From: Diaminobutyricimonas aerilata
GTDB taxonomy: Bacteria; Actinomycetota; Actinomycetes; Actinomycetales; Microbacteriaceae
Assembly: GCF_002797715.1 (NCBI RefSeq)
Contig: NZ_PGFF01000001.1
Location: forward strand, 2,627,304-2,691,303
Length of the DNA stretch: 64,000 bases
Direction: 5' to 3'
Both the position numbers and the translations under genes were made by a program. The notes below the pieces were generated by a model. The model was not told the DNA's origin. It did not search any database and was given only the letters and a program-made list of their open reading frames with translations. Positions 1 through 8,207 of this stretch are shown here, piece by piece (position 1 is the first letter of the stretch; each line of letters opens with the position of its first letter).

Positions 1-3000
1 TACCGCGAGGCCGCTGCCGACATCGATGAGCTGCCCGGCGAGTGGGCGCAGTCGTGCGTACACCTCGTCGAGCCGTGGCGAGCCGAGCAGCAGAGCCGTC
101 TCGGCCGCCTGCGCCCACTCGAGCTCGCTGCCCCAGTGCGTCACTCCGGGCAGCCGGCGGATGTTCCAGCGCGACTGCCGCTCGCGGGCCTCGTCCGGCC
201 GACCGGCCTGGGCGAGGGCGAGCACCGCGGTCCAGCGCAGCGGCGTGTGCTCCGGGGCCGCGGCCGCCTCGACGAGGGGGTCGGCGAGAGCACCGGGGTC
301 GCCGTCCATCCGTTCGAGGGAATAGGCGTGGATGAGCCGCACCCATTCCGCGCCCCACAGGGTGGTGCGCGCGAAACGGTCGGCGGCGTCCGCGGCGAGC
401 TCGCGGGCGAGCCGGAACTCGCCGCGCAGGATGGCGCGCCCCGTCACCTGGGTGGCGAGCTGGCTGTCGAGCTCCTCACGCAGCAGCCGGGGCACGAGGC
501 GGGCCAGCCGGTCGAGGTCGTCCTCGTATCCGGCGATGTCGGCGTGACGCAGTCGCAGACTGACCCGGTGCATCCGCGCGACCGCCTCGGTCAGCGGCGG
601 CAGCCCGTGCCCGGCGAGGGCGAGTGACTCGTCCAGGGCGGCGAGACGGATGGCATCGCGGCCGGGGAACCAGTTCGCGATGAAGAGGTTGTTCAGCACC
701 CGCCCCCGCAACACCGGGTCGCCGACCTGGCGCGCGAGTTCCGCCGCACGCTCGGCCTCGCCGACACCGCGCAGGCGTTCGTCGCCGTAATAGCGCTCCA
801 CCGCGAGGGTGCCGAGCAGCTCCGCTCGCGCGCGCCATTCCTCCGGGGGCAACTCGGACACGAGACGCTCGAGCAGCGCGATGGTGCCGGCGTCGTGTTC
901 GTCGAACTGCCGCCAGTTCCAGAAGGTGACCCCGCCGTACATGGTGACGGCGCGTACCAACAGCTCCCGGTCGTCGAGGAGTTCCGCCAGTTCGATCGCC
1001 CGACCGAGCGCCTCGGCGGCGCGCAGGACATCGCCGTCGAGCCGGCGTTCCTCGGCCAGGGCGAGCAAGGTCGCGAACCTCTCGGGGCGCGTCCCGGCGC
1101 TCACCTCGAGCATCTCGAGAGCCCGTTCGCGGTGGGTCGCCGCCCGCGGGTAGGCGTGCGCTGCGCGGGCGTGGTCGGCCGCGGCCACACTGGCGCGATA
1201 CGCGTCACGCGACGGCATGCCCGCCGCCGCCTCGTAACGGTGGTTCGCGTACTGCTCGAGGTCGCCCGTGCCCTCCGGGTCGCGGCGCGCCATGGCGTCG
1301 GCGAGTCGCCCGTGCAGAGCGGCGCGTCGTTCGTCGCCCAGTTCAGCGAGTACCGCCTCCCGCGCGAGGTCGTGGGTGAAGCTCCATTCCCGGCCATCGC
1401 CGTGCACGAGCCCGCGCTCGCGGGCCGCATCGAGCAGCTCCGGCACGCGCGCGGGCACCACCTCGGCGGCATCCGCGAGCAGCGCCGTCGCGCATCGTCG
1501 TCCGCCCACCGCCATGAGCTGCAGCGCCCCGCGCGTGTCGTCGTCGAGGTCGGCCATCCAGCTGCGCAGCAACTCGATGGCGGACGAGGGCACGACGGTG
1601 CGCGGGCCCGCGGCGATCATCTGCCGCAGGAAGTAGGGGTTGCCACCGGTCCAGTCGAGCAGCTGCTGCACGACCACGGGCGAGGTGCCTGCCGGAAGCA
1701 TGGCGCCGACCTCCGCCCGCCCGAACGGGTCGAGGTCGAACGCGTTCGTGTGCGGCAGACGGGCGATGTCCGCGAGCCGACGCGCGATCACCCCGTCGGG
1801 CGCGAGCCCCGAACGGCTCGCGAGCACGAGCGTGCAGGCACGGCGGGCGATGCCGGAGGCCAGCGCGAGCGTCGTGAGCACGGTGCTCTCGTCGGCCCAC
1901 TGCAGATCGTCGAACACGAGCACGACGGGGCGACGACGCGCGTGCTCGACCACGCGGGCGCAGATCGCTTGTGCAAGGCGGAAGCGCCCTTCGTCCGACC
2001 CTGCGGCTCCGCCCGGCAACCGGTCGATGATCGCCTGCAACTCGCCGGCCCCGTCCCCGCTGCCGAGCGCTCCGAGTACCTCCTCCCACATCCACAACGG
2101 CGGTGTACCCGGGCCCTGCACGCCACGGGCGACCACCGCCGTGACCCCACGGCCATCGGCCGCCGCGACGGCATGCTCGATCAGCACCGTCTTGCCGATT
2201 CCGGGTTCGCCCGAGAGCAGCACCACACGGCCCGCGCCCGCGGCGGCGGAGCGGATGGCGTAGTCGATCGCGCTGAGCTCGGCGCGCCGCGAGATGATCT
2301 CGATGCCCGGCGCGGATGCGGTGGGCACGTCGTCGGACGAGGACTGCAGCAGGCGCTGGTGCAGTCGACGGGTGAGCGGGTCGGGGTCGACGCCGAGTTC
2401 CTCGGCGAGCAGTCGGCGGAACTCGTCGAAGCTCGCGAGCGCGAGCGCGGTCGTTCCCGCCGCGTGCTGTGCACGCATCCGCAGTCGCCATCGCCGCTCG
2501 TTGAGCCGGTCCTCGGTGAGCAGCTCCTCGATCAGCTTCTCGGCATCACCGCCGTGACCGAGTTCGATGAGGGCGGCGGCGCGCGTTTCGCGGGCATCCG
2601 ACAGGCGTGACCCGAGGCGGGTCTGCACGGCACGCAGGTCATCGCCGAGCACCGCACCGCCGAACGGCTCCCCCGTCCAGAGCTCCTCCGCGCTGCGGGC
2701 GGCCTCGAGGGCGGCAGTCCACTCCTGCGCGTCGGCGTGGGTGCGGGCCTCGGTCGATACCTGCACGAACCGGGTGACGTCGATCTGGTGTTGCGGTCCG
2801 AGCAGCACGTACCCGTGCCCGCGGGTCTCCACCTCGAACGGTGTGCCGGCGAGCTGCCTCCGCAGCCGCGAGACATACACATGGAGGGAGGCCTGCGCCG
2901 AGTCGGGTGCGTCGTCGGGCCACAGTTCGGCGATCAGGCGGTCGGTCGGCACGACGCGGCCATCGGCGACGGCGAGCCGGGCGAGCAGCGTGACGACGCG

Positions 3001-3072
3001 ACCGGGCCGCAACACCGCTCCGGACAGCGAGATGGTGCCCAGCAGACGGAGAAGGGGCGGGTCGTCGCTCAC
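1..3072 (-). CDS. SARP/BTAD-AAA-TPR transcriptional regulator, C-terminus cut by window edge
   Basis: About 1,024 codons are visible and the frame is still open at the left edge. Order of domains: OmpR-like winged helix (about residues 1-95), bacterial transcriptional activator domain (about 100-245), AAA/NACHT ATPase with Walker A GEPGIGKT at residues 288-295 and Walker B VVLVFDDLQWADES near 380, then a long alpha-helical TPR-like tail. This is the AfsR/DnrI layout of pathway-specific activators that read a signal through ATP binding. The start is GTG at 3072; its GTGA overlaps the TGA stop of the upstream TetR gene by four bases, so the two are translationally coupled. The target is unknown; the neighbouring monooxygenase is the obvious candidate. 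The last TPRs and any terminal domain lie outside the window. Confidence 0.85.
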   Translation of the reverse strand, partial: MSDDPPLLRLLGTISLSGAVLRPGRVVTLLARLAVADGRVVPTDRLIAELWPDDAPDSAQASLHVYVSRLRRQLAGTPFEVETRGHGYVLLGPQHQIDVTRFVQVSTEARTHADAQEWTAALEAARSAEELWTGEPFGGAVLGDDLRAVQTRLGSRLSDARETRAAALIELGHGGDAEKLIEELLTEDRLNERRWRLRMRAQHAAGTTALALASFDEFRRLLAEELGVDPDPLTRRLHQRLLQSSSDDVPTASAPGIEIISRRAELSAIDYAIRSAAAGAGRVVLLSGEPGIGKTVLIEHAVAAADGRGVTAVVARGVQGPGTPPLWMWEEVLGALGSGDGAGELQAIIDRLPGGAAGSDEGRFRLAQAICARVVEHARRRPVVLVFDDLQWADESTVLTTLALASGIARRACTLVLASRSGLAPDGVIARRLADIARLPHTNAFDLDPFGRAEVGAMLPAGTSPVVVQQLLDWTGGNPYFLRQMIAAGPRTVVPSSAIELLRSWMADLDDDTRGALQLMAVGGRRCATALLADAAEVVPARVPELLDAARERGLVHGDGREWSFTHDLAREAVLAELGDERRAALHGRLADAMARRDPEGTGDLEQYANHRYEAAAGMPSRDAYRASVAAADHARAAHAYPRAATHRERALEMLEVSAGTRPERFATLLALAEERRLDGDVLRAAEALGRAIELAELLDDRELLVRAVTMYGGVTFWNWRQFDEHDAGTIALLERLVSELPPEEWRARAELLGTLAVERYYGDERLRGVGEAERAAELARQVGDPVLRGRVLNNLFIANWFPGRDAIRLAALDESLALAGHGLPPLTEAVARMHRVSLRLRHADIAGYEDDLDRLARLVPRLLREELDSQLATQVTGRAILRGEFRLARELAADAADRFARTTLWGAEWVRLIHAYSLERMDGDPGALADPLVEAAAAPEHTPLRWTAVLALAQAGRPDEARERQSRWNIRRLPGVTHWGSELEWAQAAETALLLGSPRLDEVYARLRPLAGQLIDVGSGLAV

Positions 3073-3701
3073 GATGCCGTCGCGGGCAGCCCGCGGAGGT
3101 AGGCCGCGATCACGGTGGCGGGGTCCGCGCGATGGCCCGAGTCGACCCCGCTGCCGGCCAACCGGTCGAAGAGCAGTCCGTCGACGACCACGAGGAGTCC
3201 CCGCGCGGCCTCGTCCACATCGGGGGCTCCGGCGGCCGACACGACGGCCCGGGCGCCGGCGAGCATCTGTTCGCGGATCGGAGACGAGTTGGTGATGAAG
3301 CGGTGCAGCTCCCGGTCGGAGTGCAGGTCGACCGCGAGCGCGAAGCGGGCGAGCTGGTCATCCGACCGGGCCGCGATGCGTTCGAGAAGCGCCGCGAGCG
3401 CCCCTGCTGCGTCGGTCACGGTCGCGCCCTCCCGTTCGACGACGGCGGATGCGGGGCTCGCGCTCAGATCCGCGCGTGTGCGGTTCGCGAGTCGGTGCAC
3501 CACCAGTTCGATGAGCTGCTTGCGCGTGCGCACGTAGTACGAGGTCGACCCGGTCGGGAGATCGAGTTCCCTGTCCACGGCACGGTGGGTGAGCGAGCGC
3601 AGTCCCTCGCGGGCCACGATGCGGATCGCCGCGTCGGCGATGGAGGCGCGGCGGTCGGATGCGGCCTCGCCGGGGCGATTATCCGGCTCGTTTCTCGTCA
3701 T
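3069..3701 (-). CDS. TetR-family repressor
   Basis: 210 residues. The N-terminal helix-turn-helix (about residues 14-60, ending LPTGSTSYYVRTRKQLIELV) is a TetR DNA-binding domain; the rest is an all-helical ligand domain. An upstream in-frame start at 3824 exists, but ATG at 3701 is preceded by AGAAGGGGAC at good spacing and gives the usual family length. It lies head to head with the FAD monooxygenase. Three copies of the palindrome CTCTAC-N4-GTAGAG lie in the shared promoter region, so it very probably represses both itself and that enzyme. Its stop overlaps the start of the large SARP regulator, so both regulators share one transcript. Confidence 0.9.
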   Translation of the reverse strand: MTRNEPDNRPGEAASDRRASIADAAIRIVAREGLRSLTHRAVDRELDLPTGSTSYYVRTRKQLIELVVHRLANRTRADLSASPASAVVEREGATVTDAAGALAALLERIAARSDDQLARFALAVDLHSDRELHRFITNSSPIREQMLAGARAVVSAAGAPDVDEAARGLLVVVDGLLFDRLAGSGVDSGHRADPATVIAAYLRGLPATAS

Positions 3702-3737
3702 CGTGGTGTCCCCTTCTCGCGCCACCGAGGGTAGATG

Positions 3738-3753
3738 CTCTACGTCCGTAGAG
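3738..3753. promoter_or_regulatory. TetR operator copy 1
   Basis: Perfect inverted repeat CTCTAC-GTCC-GTAGAG, 37 bases upstream of the TetR start. It is the first of three copies between two divergent genes. Assignment to the adjacent TetR protein is inferred from position. Confidence 0.7.
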
Positions 3754-3793
3754 TCAACGGCGCCGCGTGCAGGCTCGGGTCTTCCACTCGATC

Positions 3794-3809
3794 CTCTACG
3801 GATGTAGAG
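3794..3809. promoter_or_regulatory. TetR operator copy 2
   Basis: Perfect inverted repeat CTCTAC-GGAT-GTAGAG, start to start 56 bases from copy 1 and 32 bases from the core of copy 3, roughly whole helical turns in the second case. Confidence 0.7.
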
Positions 3810-3820
3810 TACGCATGCAA

Positions 3821-3846
3821 TCATCCTCTACACAAGTAGAGGATGA
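3821..3846. promoter_or_regulatory. TetR operator copy 3, extended
   Basis: The longest copy: 11-base perfect arms TCATCCTCTAC and GTAGAGGATGA around ACAA. It ends 15 bases before the monooxygenase start and reaches its ribosome binding region, so a bound repressor would block that gene directly. Confidence 0.72.
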
Positions 3847-3861
3847 GATCGAGGAGGAGTC

Positions 3862-5007
3862 ATGAGGGTCGGAATCATCGGGGCCGGGATCGGCGGTCTG
3901 GCGACCGCCGTCGGCCTGCAACGAGCGGGAGTCGAGACGCACGTCTTCGAGCAGGCATCGAGACTGCAGCCGATCGGCTCCGGCCTGTCGATCTTCGGCA
4001 ACGGTCGCACCGCGCTCCGTTCGATCGGGCTCGGCGACGGGTTCGACCGCATCGCGGCGGCGAGCGCCGCGAAACTCACGGCGGGGCAACGACGTCCCGA
4101 CGGCGCCTGGCTCTCGGTCACTCCCGCTCGCGCGGTCGCCCCGTTGCGCATCGTGCACCGCGCGGACCTGCACGACCTCCTGGTCGGCGCCGTCGACCCG
4201 TCGACCCTGCACCTCGGATCGGCCGTCGAGGCGATCGGCACCGATGGTGCCGTCGCCAGCGCGGATCTCGTCGCCGAGCGATTCGACGTGGTCGTCGCGG
4301 CGGACGGCATCCGCAGCCGTACCCGGGCCGCGCTATGGCCCGACGATCCCGGTGTGCGCTACTCCGGATACAGCACGTGGCGTGGCGTCACGGACGTTCC
4401 CGTGGCGCTGGATGCGGCCGGGGAGACCTGGGGCGACGGGTTGCGCTTCGGCCTGGCACCACTGGTCGATGGGCGGGTCTACTGGTTCGCGGTCGCCACG
4501 ATGCCGGAGGGGGCGCCCGCCGCGGGCGAGAAGGAGCGGGTGCAGGAGCTGTTCGGCCGCTGGCACGCGCCCATCGCCGATCTGATCGCGGCAACCGACG
4601 CCGCGGCGATCGTGCGGCATCCGATCTCCGACCTCGCCGGACCGCTGCGCACGTTCGTCCGCGACCGCACCGCGCTGCTCGGCGACGCCGCCCACGCCAT
4701 GACACCCGACCTCGGTCAGGGCGCCAACCAGGCCCTCGAAGATGCGGCCACCCTGAGCGCGCTGCTCGCCGCATCCGCCCGTGGCGACGGCGACCTCCAG
4801 GGCGCGCTGACGAGCTACGACGCCCTGCGCCGCCCGCGCACCCAGCAGATCGCGAAGCGCGCTCGGATGGTGGGCCGGCTGGCGCAGTCGTCGGGCCGTG
4901 TGCGCACCGCCCTGCGCGACGCGGTCACCCGTGCCACCCCGCCCTCGACGTTCGAGAAGCAGCTCGACGGCATCCAGTCGTGGCGGGCACCGGCCGGACT
5001 CAACTGA
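3862..5007 (+). CDS. FAD-dependent aromatic-type monooxygenase
   Basis: 381 residues of the class A flavoprotein hydroxylase family (salicylate hydroxylase/UbiH-like). Visible marks: the N-terminal Rossmann GAGIGG at residues 7-12, the conserved VVAADGIRSRTR block near 150, and the FAD-ribityl motif LLGDAAHAMTPDLGQGAN near 272-290. Such enzymes use NAD(P)H and O2 to hydroxylate a small aromatic or polyketide-like substrate in the cytoplasm; the substrate cannot be told from sequence. The ATG has a strong GAGGAGG site seven bases upstream. The three operators in front suggest induction by a ligand of the divergent TetR protein, possibly the substrate itself. Confidence 0.9.
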   Translation: MRVGIIGAGIGGLATAVGLQRAGVETHVFEQASRLQPIGSGLSIFGNGRTALRSIGLGDGFDRIAAASAAKLTAGQRRPDGAWLSVTPARAVAPLRIVHRADLHDLLVGAVDPSTLHLGSAVEAIGTDGAVASADLVAERFDVVVAADGIRSRTRAALWPDDPGVRYSGYSTWRGVTDVPVALDAAGETWGDGLRFGLAPLVDGRVYWFAVATMPEGAPAAGEKERVQELFGRWHAPIADLIAATDAAAIVRHPISDLAGPLRTFVRDRTALLGDAAHAMTPDLGQGANQALEDAATLSALLAASARGDGDLQGALTSYDALRRPRTQQIAKRARMVGRLAQSSGRVRTALRDAVTRATPPSTFEKQLDGIQSWRAPAGLN

Positions 5008-5069
5008 ACCGTGGCACGTCGGAAGCGCCGGTGCGACCTGGTCGCACCGGCGCTTCGTGTGTCAGGGGG

Positions 5070-6929
5070 TCAGGCGCCCGCGCCGCACTCCTCCGGCGTC
5101 GCTCGCCGCAACGGCAGCTCGGGCACCGGCTGGATGTCGTCGGCGGCGGCGGTGACCCCGTCGTAGGTGATCGTGCCCGAGGTGTAATCGATCGTGAGGA
5201 ACGCGCCCCCGTGCTCGGTGCGTTCGAACGACACGTCGCCCTCCCACGTGCCGAACAGCGTGTCGCCGCCGAAGCTCAGGGTCGCCTTCTCGGTGACGAA
5301 GCCGATGCCGCCGACCGGGTCGAGGCTGAAGGCGATTTCGCCGCGGAGCGTGCCGCCGTTGCCCGCGGGAACGCCCTCGCGGTGGATGACCCAGTCGCCC
5401 TCCATCCCGTCGCACTTGACGCCCGAGTACGTGACCCCGTCCTCCTCGACGTCGACGACCCATCCCTCCGCGACGGCATAGTCGAGTTCGAGCAGCCCGA
5501 TGCCGCGATTGGACGTGACCGTGTAGAGCACGGTTCCGGTGCCGTCGCGATCCTCGGGCCCGGTGTAGGTGACGACGGCGGGCGTCGGCTTCGGGAAGCT
5601 CTCCGGCTCGACCTTCGCCCCGCCTTCCGTCAACGCGGCCGCGGCCATGCCCTCGATCTCGGCGGAGTCGACACGGCTCGTCGCCGTGATCGACTGCTCG
5701 AGCTGCTGGCCCGGTCGGGTGAGCGCGTCGGGCCCGGGAGTGACGGCGACCGTGAGGCACGATCCGCCGCGCAGGAACTCCTCGACCAGTTCGAGGATGA
5801 GCTGCGCGGATTCGTTCCCGGAGTCGCGCTGGGCCGCTTCGAAGTCAGCAGCCTGCTCGGAGGTGACGTGCTGACTTCGCCGCACCACCTCCCACTCCCC
5901 CTCGACCTCGAAGTCCCCGGCGGAGACGTCTCCCACCGATTCGAAGCTCCCGGCGCCCTCGATGTAGCTGCCGGTGCCCGCGTCTCCCCGGCTGGAGAGG
6001 GCGCCGCTCACCTCGACCGTGAACGCGCTGATGCGCGCGTCGTCGTTCACCCGCGCCGTGAACGCCACGCTCTGGTCGTAGTCGCCGGTGAATCCCGGAG
6101 CCGCGGTCGCGGCGCCCAGCGACACGTTGCCGGCCAGGCGACCATCCGCATCCGGGCAGGCCTGCACCTCGATGTCGCTCTGCAGGTCGAGGGAGCCTCC
6201 CGCGTCGTTCACGCGAGTGCTCCCGGATGCCGTCAGCGCTCCCCCGGTGAAGCTTCCCGTGAGGCTCGAATCGCCGAGCGCGAACGACAGGTCCGCGTCG
6301 AGCGCGCCCGCTCCGATGCGCCCCGCGTCGGCCGCGGCGACGAGGGCCTCCTGCACGGTCCACGGGGTGTGCAGCAGACCGAGGTAGGCGCCGCTGAAGT
6401 CGTGGCCGGTGACTGGGTTGTCGACGACGGTGTCCATGGTCGCCGTGCCGAGTGCCGAGGGCGGCGACCCCGCATCCGCGAACATCGCGGCGAGCGAGGC
6501 GTCGGCCCGCTCGGCGAGCGGACGCAGTGCGTCCCGCAGGGTGCCGGCGGCGGCACGTTCGCCGAGTTCGTACATGAGGTCGTCGAGTCGCGCCGACGCG
6601 TCGGTGATCGCGGCGATCCGGTCTCGGGCGTCCCGCGCGGTCGGAGTGGGTGCGGGCGGGGGCGCCGCGCAACCGGCGAGCAGTGTGAGCAGCAGAACGC
6701 CCGCCGGGAGCGCGACGCCGCCGATGCCGAGCAGGAGCAGTCCGCTCGGGGTGATGCGGCGGCCTCGCGTGGTCACCGTCCGGAGCGGGATGTGCGAGCT
6801 GCGGCGCACCCGTCCGAGTTCGACCCCGCGGAAGGCGAGACGCGCACGGAGGCGACGCCGTCCGCCCACACCGCTCACCCGCACCCGCACGCCACGGGCG
6901 AGTTGGTGCGACTCCTCCGGCGCGGTCAT
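5070..6929 (-). CDS. Secreted lipoprotein of unknown function
   Basis: 619 residues from ATG 6929, whose ATGA overlaps the stop of the upstream SDR gene by four bases. About 55 arginine-rich residues precede a hydrophobic segment ending in the lipobox LLAGC (near residue 84), followed by a proline-rich linker. That is unusually long for a lipoprotein signal, so GTG at 6776 (52 codons in) may be the true start, giving a normal signal peptide. The mature part is acidic and Gly/Ser/Thr-rich with alternating hydrophobic residues that suggest beta structure. I recognise no domain. Two cysteines (RGGSCLT and GVKCDG) lie in the second half, and a third is in the terminal PEECGAGA. Confidence 0.8.
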   Translation of the reverse strand: MTAPEESHQLARGVRVRVSGVGGRRRLRARLAFRGVELGRVRRSSHIPLRTVTTRGRRITPSGLLLLGIGGVALPAGVLLLTLLAGCAAPPPAPTPTARDARDRIAAITDASARLDDLMYELGERAAAGTLRDALRPLAERADASLAAMFADAGSPPSALGTATMDTVVDNPVTGHDFSGAYLGLLHTPWTVQEALVAAADAGRIGAGALDADLSFALGDSSLTGSFTGGALTASGSTRVNDAGGSLDLQSDIEVQACPDADGRLAGNVSLGAATAAPGFTGDYDQSVAFTARVNDDARISAFTVEVSGALSSRGDAGTGSYIEGAGSFESVGDVSAGDFEVEGEWEVVRRSQHVTSEQAADFEAAQRDSGNESAQLILELVEEFLRGGSCLTVAVTPGPDALTRPGQQLEQSITATSRVDSAEIEGMAAAALTEGGAKVEPESFPKPTPAVVTYTGPEDRDGTGTVLYTVTSNRGIGLLELDYAVAEGWVVDVEEDGVTYSGVKCDGMEGDWVIHREGVPAGNGGTLRGEIAFSLDPVGGIGFVTEKATLSFGGDTLFGTWEGDVSFERTEHGGAFLTIDYTSGTITYDGVTAAADDIQPVPELPLRRATPEECGAGA

Positions 6930-7867
6930 CGATTCTGCTCGCGATACCAGGCGATCGTGCGGGCCGCGGCCTCGCGATACGAGGTCGGATCGGTGCCGAA
7001 CACGCCGGTGAAACGGGACGCGTCGATGGTGAACGGCTGCTCGAACTGGTACAGCATCTCCGCGCCCTCCCGGGCCAGCGGCCACACGGCGCCGAGCGCG
7101 CGTCCCGCCCGGCTGCTGAGCGTGCGGTACCGCATCCGTGACCCTGCCGCGGCGTAGGCGATCGACATGAGCTCGCGACCCGTGATCGCCGGCGGGGTCG
7201 GGATGTGCCACGCCGCGCCGTCCGCGCGGTCGTCGTCGGCGAGCACGATGAGCCCGCGAGCGAAATCGTCGATGTAGAGCGGGGAGAACGGCAGCGTCGG
7301 ATCGCCGAGGTAGGTCGCGGTGCGCCCGCGCGCGGCGGCGCCGAACAGGTTCGCCCCGAGGAGCGATCCAACGCCAGGACCGAAGAGCTCGGGGGCGCGA
7401 CCGATCACGACGCGCACCGTGCCTCGGGCGTGCGCGTGCAGCAGCGACTCGGCGAGGAAGGCACGCAGCGCGCCCTTGTTACTCACCGGCAGCGACGGCA
7501 GGTCCTCCCGCATGGGGCCGTCGACGCGACCGTACATCCAGGTGTCGTCGGCGAAGACGAGCTTCGCGTCGGAAGCGGCAGCGGCTCGGATGAGGTGGTG
7601 CGTGATCCGCGGGAAGTCGACGAGCCAGCGCGCGAACGTGGGCATTGCACAGTGATAGACGACATCCGATCCGGCGATCGCCGCGCGCAGCCCGCGCTCG
7701 TCGAGCGCGTCGGCGTGCACCTGCTCCACATCGCTCGGGGCGTTGCGTAGCGGGCCGCGCGTGACCGTGCGCACGCGGGAACCGCGCGCCGTCAGCTCGC
7801 GCAGCAGCACCCGCCCGGTGGCGCCGTTCGCGCCGACGATCGTGTGAACGGGGATGTTCGTGGTCAT
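6926..7867 (-). CDS. NAD(P)-dependent epimerase/dehydratase-like (extended SDR)
   Basis: 313 residues with the extended-SDR nucleotide motif GANGATG at residues 13-19 and the helper segment FADDTWMYG near 108-116. The family's catalytic Tyr-x-x-x-Lys is not intact: the matching region reads PVSNKGALRAFLAE, keeping a lysine but not the tyrosine, so it may bind NAD(P) without classic dehydrogenase chemistry or may be NmrA-like. A GGAGGACACC site precedes the ATG. Its stop overlaps the lipoprotein start, so the pair is likely co-translated. Confidence 0.85.
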   Translation of the reverse strand: MTTNIPVHTIVGANGATGRVLLRELTARGSRVRTVTRGPLRNAPSDVEQVHADALDERGLRAAIAGSDVVYHCAMPTFARWLVDFPRITHHLIRAAAASDAKLVFADDTWMYGRVDGPMREDLPSLPVSNKGALRAFLAESLLHAHARGTVRVVIGRAPELFGPGVGSLLGANLFGAAARGRTATYLGDPTLPFSPLYIDDFARGLIVLADDDRADGAAWHIPTPPAITGRELMSIAYAAAGSRMRYRTLSSRAGRALGAVWPLAREGAEMLYQFEQPFTIDASRFTGVFGTDPTSYREAAARTIAWYREQNR

Positions 7868-7898
7868 GGTGTCCTCCCGGACGGTCGTTGAGGCGGGG

Positions 7899-8111
7899 TC
7901 AGAACATGCCGCCGTGGGCGCGTTGCAGCGCGGCGAACATGTCGGTCCGCCGGTGTTCCCCCGGGTTGCGGTCGTCGAGCGACCGGCTCGTGTCAGCGGT
8001 CGCGGGGCGAATCACCGCCGGCACGATGGCGGGCGACACACCGATGCGGGCGGCGGGGCGGAGGCGCGGGATGCGGGCCAGCGCCCGGGTGGTGATCGCG
8101 GTGAGCGACAT
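7899..8111 (-). CDS. Small hypothetical protein, 70 residues
   Basis: ATG 8111 has a clear GGAGG five bases upstream; an in-frame ATG at 8123 lies before that site and is less likely. The protein is Arg/Ala-rich at the N-terminus (ITTRALARIPRLRPAARIG) and ends in a short polar helix ending AALQRAHGGMF. No signal peptide or membrane segment is evident. It lies 96 bases after the flavoprotein gene and just before the SDR gene on the same strand, so it may sit in their transcript. Function unknown. Confidence 0.6.
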   Translation of the reverse strand: MSLTAITTRALARIPRLRPAARIGVSPAIVPAVIRPATADTSRSLDDRNPGEHRRTDMFAALQRAHGGMF

Positions 8112-8207
8112 GTGGTCCTCCAAGGCGGAGCACGTCGGCCGCGCTCATCGCCCCGAAGGTAGGAGGAACAGTGCAGGGGCACATCCCATAAAGCCGGGGT
8201 CTTCGAC

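Noticed and set aside
895-2610. 571-codon plus-strand open frame across the SARP gene
   Set aside because: Antisense shadow caused by high GC; no domain, biased composition, and the minus strand carries a clear regulator.
3843-7157. 1,104-codon plus-strand open frame
   Set aside because: Runs out of frame through the monooxygenase and antisense to two genes; Arg-rich and without motifs.
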